Assembly: GCA_030760725.1 (NCBI GenBank)
Contig: JASWHV010000010.1
Span: forward strand, 39,375,760-39,439,759
DNA: 64,000 nt
From: Neostapfia colusana
Lineage: Eukaryota; Streptophyta; Magnoliopsida; Poales; Poaceae
Reading direction: 5' to 3'
The notes under the pieces are model-generated. The model had not been told where the DNA came from and made no database searches. It was given only the letters and a program-made list of their open reading frames with translations. Position 1 is the stretch's first letter, and every line of letters starts with the position of its first letter. Positions 56,620 to 64,000 of the stretch are shown piece by piece. Made by a program: the position numbers and the translations under genes.

Positions 56620-59600
56620 CCCTATTTCACTACGAATGTAACAAAAATGAGTGAAATCCAAAGGTTTTGTGAAAATGTCAGCCAATTGTTGTTCGGTATC
56701 TACATGCTGAAGCACAATGTTCCCTTTTTCGACATTATCACGGAGAAAGTGATACCTAATGTCAATGTGCTTAGTTCTCGAATGTTGCACCACGTTTTTA
56801 GCAATGCAAATGGCACTAGTGTTATCACAAAACAGTGGAGCACTATCTAGATCAACCCCATAGTCCTTAAGTGTTTGAACAATCCAAAGAATTTGTGAGC
56901 AAGCACTAGCAGCAGCTACATATTCAGATTCGGCTCTGGATTGTGCAACTGAACTTTGTTTCCTAGATTACCAGGCAACAAGTGAATTACCAAGAAAATG
57001 ACAAGCACCAAAACTACTTTTCCTATCAATCCTACAACCCCCAAAATCAGCATCGGAAAAAGCATTCCAAGTAACGGTTGAGGAAGAAGGAAGAAAAATG
57101 CCAAATTCTTGAGTTCCATGTAAGTACCTGAGAATCCTTTTGACGGCTTGACGATGTGAAGCACATGGGGAGGCTTGAAACCGTGCACAAAGACATACGC
57201 TGATTTGTATGTCCGGTCTTGATGCTGTGAGACACAAAAGTGATCCGATCATGCTTCTATATTCTTTTTGATCAACGGGATCACAATCTTCATCAAGTTC
57301 AAGTGTTGTTGCTGTTCCCATTGGTGTCCGAAGAGGCTTGCTTTTGTCCATGTTGAAGCGCCTTAGGAGATCTTTTGTATACTTTGTTTGATGCACAAAG
57401 GTACCCTCCTTGCTTTGCTTTATTTGCAGCCCCAAAAGGTACGTGAGTTCTCCCATCATACTCATCTCAAATTCTGAACTCATCATAGCTGAAAACATGG
57501 ACACAAGATCATGAGAAGCACAACCAAAGATAATATCATCCACATACACTTGAACGAATAATGAGTCATTGCCATGCTTAATCACAAAAAGAGTTTTATC
57601 AACCTTGCCCATGGTAAACCCCTTTTCAAGGAATAATGTTTTTAACCTATCATACCATGCTCTAGGGGCTTGTTTGAGATTGTACAAGGCTTTGGACAGT
57701 TTGTAAACATGATTAAGAAAATTTGGATTTTCAAAACCAGGTGGTTGGTTGACATAAACCTCCTCATCTATGTAGCTATTAAGAAAAGCACTTTTAATAT
57801 CCATTTGATATAGCTTAAAACCTTTAGATGCAGCAAAACTTAACAAAATTCTTATGGCTTCTAATCTAGCAATAGGAGCAAAAGTTTCATCAAAATCTAG
57901 ATCTTCAACTTGTGTGAAACCTTGAGCAACCAACCTAGCCTTATTCCTAACCACAACCCCATCCTCACTTTATTTATTTTTAAACACCCATTTAGTTCCA
58001 ATTAAAATGTGACCTTGAGGTGGAGGTACAAGTTTCCAAACATTATTTCTTTCAAAATTTTCTAACTCTTCTTGCATGGCAATAATCCAAGATTCATTAG
58101 TGAGTGCGTGTGATATATCTTTGGGTTCAAAAGAAGCAACAAAAGTAGAATGAACATAAGAATTGGGGTCAAAAAACCTGGATATTGTATCTCGTTCATG
58201 CAAGCTTCCAATAATTTGTTGTGGAGGATGACTTTTGAGAATCCGGAGGGGAGTGGACACTTCACAAGCTTCTTCTTCTTCATGTTCATCACAAATAGAT
58301 GAGCTTGTGACGTGAGGAGGATCTGGACCAGCAATGGTGGTCGTCGGTGCTGGCTGTGAATCAAGATCAGGAGCTGGAACAATGTCATTAGCTGCTGAAT
58401 TTTCGGGCAGCAGCACCACTTCTTCCTCTTCTTTAACGAAAATACTCTCCCCCTGCGGATATGGATCCGGACCTGCAATATTTGAACTAGTACCTGGGCT
58501 AGCTTCATCAAAAGAAACCTCACAAGTCTCCACAATTTTGTTAGTATCAAGTAAAAGCACACGGTAGCCTCTAGTATGAGATGGATAAACAAGAAACATG
58601 CCATCAACAGATCTATCTTCAAATTTATCAAGATTACCATGTTTCTTAATAAAGCATTTGCAACCAAAGACCCTAAAGTGTGTGACACTAGGCCTATGTC
58701 CAAACATGAGCTCATATGGTGTTTTACCTAGCTTAGCATGCAAGAAAACACGATTTGAGACATAACAAGCGGTTGCAATTGCATCAGCCCAAAATTTCCT
58801 AGGAGTTTGATATTCATCAAGCATAGTCCTAGCCATCTCAACTAAGGTTCTGTTCTTTCTCTCTACAACACCGTTTTGTTGAGGTACATATGGTGAAGAA
58901 AATTGATTATCTATTGCATTTTCAGCACAAAAGTGATCAAACGATTGATTTTTAAATTAGGTTCCATTATCACTTCTAATTGCTCTTAAAGATCCTGGGT
59001 GATCAATTGATAATCTAAGAAATAAAGTTCTAAAGTGACTAAAATCTTCATTCTTAGATGCCATAAAGTAAACCCAAGAGTATCTAGAATAGTCATCAAC
59101 AATCACAAGGACATACCATTTACCTCCGAAGGATTGCACACGTGAAGGTCCTACGGTGTCAAGGTGTAAAAGTTGACCCGGTTCAGTTATCATGGTCATT
59201 GTGGGGAGCATGTAAACCTGCAACCATCTTAGCATGTCTACAAGAAGAGCACACAATTTCTTTGTCCACTTTAAGCTTAGGCAGCCCATGTATGCGATCA
59301 AGAGCACTAACATGCGTGAGATGATCAAAGCCTACATGACCAAGTCTACGATGCCAAAAATATAAATCCTTGGAATAATTTGCAACTAGACATCTATGCT
59401 TAGAGTAAGACATATCAAAATCAGCTTTAAAAACTCTTACAAACCGAGACATGTTAAAAATACGCTCACTATTTGAACCTACAACTTTGCAGCAGTTTTT
59501 ATTGAAAATAATTTCCAGATTTTCATCTAGCAATTGTGAAACAGAAAGCAAGATGTATTTCAAATTTTTGACAAGTGCCACATCCTTCAAAGTGTAGTGA

Positions 59601-59790
59601 TCATTTACTCTAACCGAACCCTTAGCAATTATAGAAGTTGAAGAATTATCGGCAAAAGTAACATTCTCTACACGTGACACAAAAAAGAGAGAGAGAGGAG
59701 AATCACTCTTTGTTACCGGTCATGTGGCTTGAGCAACCTGAATCCACAATCCAAATGTTCTCCTTCCTCAAGTGTGTAACCTAGATAGAA
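56620..59790 (-). pseudogene. Copia-2 pol (protease, integrase, RT, RNase H)
   Basis: Minus strand. Protease WIVDSGCSSHMT near 59745, after stops; GAG-pre-integrase YFWHRRLGHVGF (~59350) and CSSCRHAK; integrase LHLDTVGPSR, VDDYSRYSWVYF, the acidic D at IRSDNGT (~58960), and NGVVERKN (~58860). A 288-aa frame (57970-58836) and a 328-aa RT frame (56968-57954) follow: KARLVAQGFTQVEDLDF, DIKSAFLNS, VQVYVDDIIFG and HYLHGTQEFGIF-like blocks. A TAA at 56966 breaks RNase H; AESEYVAAASACSQILW and SRTKHIDIRYHFLRDN remain. Lesions near 59220, 58960, 57970 and 56966 inactivate it, but it is less damaged than Copia-1. Confidence 0.92.
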
Positions 59791-59842
59791 GCACAATACG
59801 TCGATGACTCAATACTGGAGTTAGTTAAAAGGCATTTAGGAA

Positions 59843-61082
59843 CTAGTACTGAGTCACACGACGTCCAGCAGGAATAACATGCGAAAGCTGAGATAAAACA
59901 GCAGGTTTATGAGTCAAAGTTTGAGATTTTTTGTTCTTAACTACTGACCTATGAGGTGTTACATGTGTAGCACGAAAATCAGTAGCTCCGGAGGCAAAAA
60001 CAGAAGGTCCGGAGGCAAAAACTGAAGCTCCGGAGGCAAAAACTAAAACTCCGGAGGTAAACTTTGAATATTTCTGACTCATAACAGCAGGTTGCATGTT
60101 CCTGACATTCAGTTTAGTATGTGCAGCAAATTTTGCATGCGAGTTATAAGATCTAGCTTGCATTCATTCCATTTTATGTTGTTTAGCTAGTCTATAACAA
60201 AAATCTATGACATGACCATCTCTACCATAATAGGTACAATGAAATTTAACTTTGTGTTCATGTCTAGATGAGCATGTAGTATGCTTATTTGAACCCGAAT
60301 GTGACAACACTCCTGCAGATTTAAAAACCACTTCTTTTTGTTTAGGAACTGTTTGAATCAAACCACTTCCTAATGATTTTACAATTTTATGTGGATGTTC
60401 CTTAGCATGAGCATGTGAATCAAAATTTAAACCATTTTTATCATTGCAAGACTTGGAAGAATTCAACAGCAAGTTTAGGTTCTTATTCCCATTACAAAAC
60501 CGATCTAATGTCTTATGCATGTTATCAAGTTTATTTGATAGATCAAGGCAATTTTCACATGAAGTTTTTCCTTTTAGTTTCCAATTGGAACAATATTTAA
60601 CTTCATGAGAACGTAAAGCATTGTTCAATATAGAAATTTCTTTCATAGCATCTTGTATTTTCTTATCAAGATCATCGCAAGTAGAACAATGCAAATCAAT
60701 TGTAGAACAACAAGCATTTCAAGTTTTTATCATTAAGTGTAGCAAGCTTTTTGTTCTTTTTGATTTCAAGTTCAATTTTATCAAGTGTGGAGGTGTGTGC
60801 ACTTCTTAGAGAGGACAATTGTTCATATATTAAATCACATGAGGAACAAGAATCATCACTAGGAATCAAGGATTTTAAATGATTAATTTCAGATTCTAGT
60901 GACTCAATTTTAACAGCATTGTCCCTAAGCTTTTTGTCCTCTTTCTTAACAATAGTAGTGGCACGAGAAATAGCATCACACATTTCTTCGCAAGTAGGAC
61001 AGACCTCTTCGTTGTCACTGTTGTGTTTTGCATCCTCCATACTTGATTTTGATTTGCCCGCCATGAAGCACAAGTTTGCAAG
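59843..61082 (-). pseudogene. Copia-2 gag C-terminal extension
   Basis: Continues the gag frame after a TGA at 61104 that is GGA (glycine) in Copia-1. It holds a coiled coil rich in K/E/L with paired cysteines (EVCPTCEEM, CSSCDLIYEQ), a frameshift near 60696, a second knuckle in which one cysteine is tyrosine (FHCTYYGRDGHVIDFC, 60205-60250; Copia-1 has CTYC), and four FASGxSVF-like repeats (59980-60060). Long gag extensions of this kind are usual in the SIRE lineage. Confidence 0.88.
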
Positions 61083-61103
61083 ATCATCTTCATCTTCATC
61101 ACT

Positions 61104-62120
61104 TCAAATGTCTACATCACTCGAGCCAAATTCTAGAAGTGCGGTGATGAAACTGTTTATCAGTTTGCGTCCTGTAAAACCCTTCTTTTTCTTGTTGGTG
61201 TTGCCAAAAGAGGACTTGAATTTATTCTGCTTTTCATCACGGTTAGAAGGACCTGAAAGGTTATGGCAATCTGTACGAAAGTGTCCTGTCTTACCACATT
61301 CAAAGCATCGTTGAGGTCCGGAGCTTCCTCTCCTTCTAGTTCTCACATTTTGCAATGCTTTTGAGAATCTAGTAGAAAGAAGTACTAGCTCCTCCTCTGG
61401 AAACTCCTCAATCTGTTCCAGGGTTAGTGAAGACAGCAAAGCAAGTGTATTGCTAGATGATTGGCCGGAGCTAGGCATATCACGTTGTGGGACAAATGCA
61501 ATAGTCTTATTTGGGTTCTTACGTGATATAATGTCAATTTTGTGAGTTTTTAGCTTAGAATAAAGCATATCTATTGTAAGAGTACTCATGACAGTGGATT
61601 CACGTATGGATGTTACTTTCATCTCCCAAATTGACATGTCTAATGCACTTAGTAATTGCCTAGCATTTTTAGCATCTGAAAAATTAACATTGACGCTACG
61701 CAAGTTGCTGAGAATTTTATTAAAGCGAGCAAAGAGGTCATCAATAGACTCACCGGGTTGCATCTCAAAGCACATGTATTCTTTCTTGAACATATACTGT
61801 CTTACCTCCTTGATCGTGTTGGATCCTTCGTGGTAGTCACAAAGTGCTCTCCACACATCGTACGCCGATCGGAGGTGTGCAACACGGTCGAAATCGCTCT
61901 GAGTTAGTCCTTGTATGATCAAGTTCCGAGCCTTGTTGTTGTTGTCGACATCTCTCATGTTTGTAGCCGTGACTTGATCATTTGAAGGCACATCGTAAGG
62001 CTTGTACACCTTTTCCCATATTGCAAAGCCTTGAGCCTGGATGAAAGATTCCATGCGTGCCTTCCAAACCTGAAAATCAATACCACTAAACACACAAGGT
62101 TTGACGGAGTATTTCTCCAT
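61104..62120 (-). CDS. Copia-2 gag, N-terminal 338 aa
   Basis: Open frame from the first ATG after the PBS (MEKYSVKPCVFSGIDF). Residues 1-240 are the UBN2-type capsid domain (YDVWRALCDYHEGSNTI, LFARFNKILSNLRSV); residues ~225-255 are acidic (LEQIEEFPEEELVLLS); and a classic knuckle CFECGKTGHFRTDC lies at residues 272-285, followed by a lysine-rich stretch. The frame stops at SSDVDI, where the related Copia-1 reads through, so the natural protein is longer and this copy is truncated. Gag forms the virus-like particle and binds RNA. It is the best preserved coding region of the SIRE copies. Confidence 0.88.
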   Translation of the reverse strand: MEKYSVKPCVFSGIDFQVWKARMESFIQAQGFAIWEKVYKPYDVPSNDQVTATNMRDVDNNNKARNLIIQGLTQSDFDRVAHLRSAYDVWRALCDYHEGSNTIKEVRQYMFKKEYMCFEMQPGESIDDLFARFNKILSNLRSVNVNFSDAKNARQLLSALDMSIWEMKVTSIRESTVMSTLTIDMLYSKLKTHKIDIISRKNPNKTIAFVPQRDMPSSGQSSSNTLALLSSLTLEQIEEFPEEELVLLSTRFSKALQNVRTRRRGSSGPQRCFECGKTGHFRTDCHNLSGPSNRDEKQNKFKSSFGNTNKKKKGFTGRKLINSFITALLEFGSSDVDI

Positions 62121-62165
62121 GATAATTAGTCAAAACATGTGCAAATCACAAAGATTAGAGCAACC

Positions 62166-62181
62166 TGGCTCTGATACCAAT
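62166..62181 (-). promoter_or_regulatory. Copia-2 primer-binding site
   Basis: Minus strand ATTGGTATCAGAGCCA directly after the 5' LTR; full match to the initiator Met-tRNA complement. Confidence 0.94.
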
Positions 62182-63816
62182 TGTTGGATCGAAGTACACG
62201 TGTAAAGCTACCAGAGGGGGGGTGAATGGTAGATAAAAACTTTTCAGTGGAAGCAACAAAATACCCCTCAGCAGAAAACTGATCTATTAAAGAAACCGTG
62301 TGTGCGACTAATCTAAATGTGTTCAACTGTGACAAAACTAGTATAGATTGTAGAGAATCAAGTCACGAAGACGTCACAACAAGAATCGTGAAAATCCGTT
62401 GAGAGAAACTCAAGTTACGATTGAAAGATCGAACAAAGGTCAATCTGTCCTACGCGAGAAGAACAGTTGAGGAATACTGCAAAGAAACTCGTGTAGATCA
62501 TAAACCACAAATTCAATGACCGTGAAATTTTCACAGATGATATATAATCAAGTTGTGAAGACAACCCAAAAAGAATCACATCAATTGGATCAGTAAAACT
62601 CGAGTTATGATAAAACCACCAAAGCAAAGTAGTGCTGAACAGAAACTCGACGAGAAAAACTTGTCTGAAACAAGTCGGACGAACAAGGCACAAAAGTTCC
62701 TTTAGAATACGAATTTTATTTATCAAAACACAAGAGGAACAGCCCCAAAGTCGTGCTCTCCACGAGCCTTGGCCTCCCTTGCTTATATAACCAGCTATAT
62801 GGCCAATCCAATTAAAACAAGGACTCTTACTCCTACTTGGATTCAAACTGTAACTTTCCAATACTGCTCAAGACTCTTCTATACGCAGATAGAAGCAATC
62901 TTAAAACTTCCAAACACCTTAGGAACGTCCCAAACATTCCTAAAACAACTCTACTTCATGCCTAACACGAAATCCTGTTATAACCAACTCGAAACTTTCA
63001 ATAAACAAACCATAACGCCTCAGCCGCAGCCTGAGCGCAAAATCCAGCCGGTTGAACCTTTGCAACCATATCTCCACTTCCATATCTCTTCACCACGCCT
63101 TGGAACCATGTTGCCACGTCCATGCACTCCTTGCACACGTGCAAACACCTTCCAACAACGTCCACGATACCTTCATATGCATTGTTCTTGATCCAAACAT
63201 GCTGCGCGACCTCCCGATCAACTCAACCACAATTCCTCGCGAACTTGGTTGTTGATCCTCATCTTCTCCCTAAGAGCTGTTCAATGGATCCCGTCACCAG
63301 CCATGTCTTGAACTCAAGCAACACCTGCACATGAATAAACAACCAATACTTCCGAGCATAAGTCCTCGACTTGACTCTCGTTATTTCCGAAACTACAACA
63401 TCTTACGTGAGAACCTCACATAAGCATGTTGTAAACCATAGCAAAATGATCCAAAACACACTAAAAACTTAGTAAAATAATACTATGCAAACTTACCATA
63501 AGAGTAAAGAAAGTTCGAAACATTGCAAGTTAAAAGCAGAACCATTGCAATCAAGCTCCGAACCTTACCAAAGCTAGTCGGACCTAGCACCGGAGCTAGC
63601 AAAAACATGTCGGACCTAGCCAAAATATGTCAGACCTAGACAAAGCAAGTTGGACCTTACGTCGGACCTTGCCGGAGCTACCCAAAACAAGTCGAACCTA
63701 TCGTCGGACCTTGCAGGAGCTCGGATCTAGAGTCGGACCTTGTTAAAAAGGTGTTTTGGTAGTATTCAAAACTTTTATCGTCAAAGTCAATGTATTCAGC
63801 ACACATAGGTCTCACA
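62182..63816 (-). repeat. Copia-2 5' LTR
   Basis: About 1,635 bp, TGTGAGACC...CCAACA on the minus strand, with TATA box at 62784-62790 and a U3 repeat array at about 63565-63740. Followed by TSD TCCAG. Confidence 0.95.
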
Positions 63817-63821
63817 TCCAG

Positions 63822-64000
63822 TCAGGTGCTTCTCATTACCGTCAGAAGTAAGCTAATTTTTACATAAGCTAGCTGAGCATGTATGCTATGGAGGCGCATA
63901 GTTTAGAAAAGTATTTGATGTGTCCCTTATGAAAGCAAGGACCTCCACCTGTGCTGATGACAAGTCAGGACAAACACCGGCGCCGCCGTCGCCTCATGCT
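63822..64000. other. Unassigned right flank
   Basis: Continues the pre-insertion flank of Copia-2; turns G+C-rich at the very end. Too short to assign. Confidence 0.5.

Larger units (their letters stand above)
42366..63816 (-). mobile_element. Copia-2: SIRE/Opie-type LTR retrotransposon with nested insertions
   Basis: Minus-strand element, about 10.2 kb without Gypsy-2, of the same family as Copia-1 and in the same orientation. It keeps both LTRs, the PBS, a full-length gag body with its first zinc knuckle, and long pol frames, and is the better-preserved of the two. Gypsy-2 is inserted in its 3' LTR and a truncated LINE in its 3' untranslated region. Confidence 0.95.

Overview
The window is plant nuclear DNA, most likely from a grass. 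The evidence is SIRE/Opie-type Copia elements with about 1.65 kb LTRs, chromovirus (Tekay-type) Gypsy elements with about 3 kb LTRs, CACTA and hAT DNA transposons, and primer-binding sites of the plant initiator Met-tRNA type. I found no convincing cellular gene, no tRNA or rRNA gene and no CRISPR. Almost every base belongs to a transposable element, and most elements are nested in one another.

Layout. 1-~1812: a diverged LTR-like fragment (+). ~1813-5127: a degenerate CACTA element (+) with TNP2-like and En/Spm second-ORF remnants, a GA-rich minisatellite and a subterminal-repeat end. 5128-5471: short unassigned spacer. 5472-19126: Copia-1 (SIRE type, minus strand, TSD ACTTT), split at 7209-11365 by a TG...CA insertion that looks like a solo LTR. 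19127-19780: spacer. 19789-42052: a small hAT-like element that carries a four-level nest: hAT > Copia-3 (20437-41159) > Gypsy-1 (22517-38012, TSD CAAAT) > an inverted solo LTR of Gypsy-1's own family (25447-28582, TSD GGATG). 42061-42360: spacer. 42366-63816: Copia-2 (minus strand, same family as Copia-1, TSD TCCAG). Its 3' LTR is interrupted by Gypsy-2 (43349-54550, minus strand, TSD GTCCA), and its 3' untranslated region by a 5'-truncated LINE (56177-56555). 63817-64000: unassigned flank.

Function and decay. Each retroelement shows the expected order (LTR, PBS, gag, protease, then integrase-RT-RNase H in Copia or RT-RNase H-integrase-chromodomain in Gypsy, PPT, LTR), but all are broken by stops, frameshifts or deletions. 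The most unusual points are: (i) Gypsy-2 lacks recognisable gag and protease and instead has a 256-aa ORF whose N-terminus contains the histone H3 lysine-9 motif TARKSTGG; (ii) Gypsy-1 carries an in-frame 1,044-bp tandem duplication of protease plus RT; (iii) Gypsy-1 has a leader with about five PBS-like repeats and LTRs with a ~54-bp array of G-box (CACGTG) units; (iv) the SIRE elements have four polypurine tracts in about 200 bp; (v) the inverted solo LTR makes a ~6 kb near-palindrome. Coordinates of element ends rest on target-site duplications read directly from the sequence. Family names rest on recognised protein motifs, without a database search.
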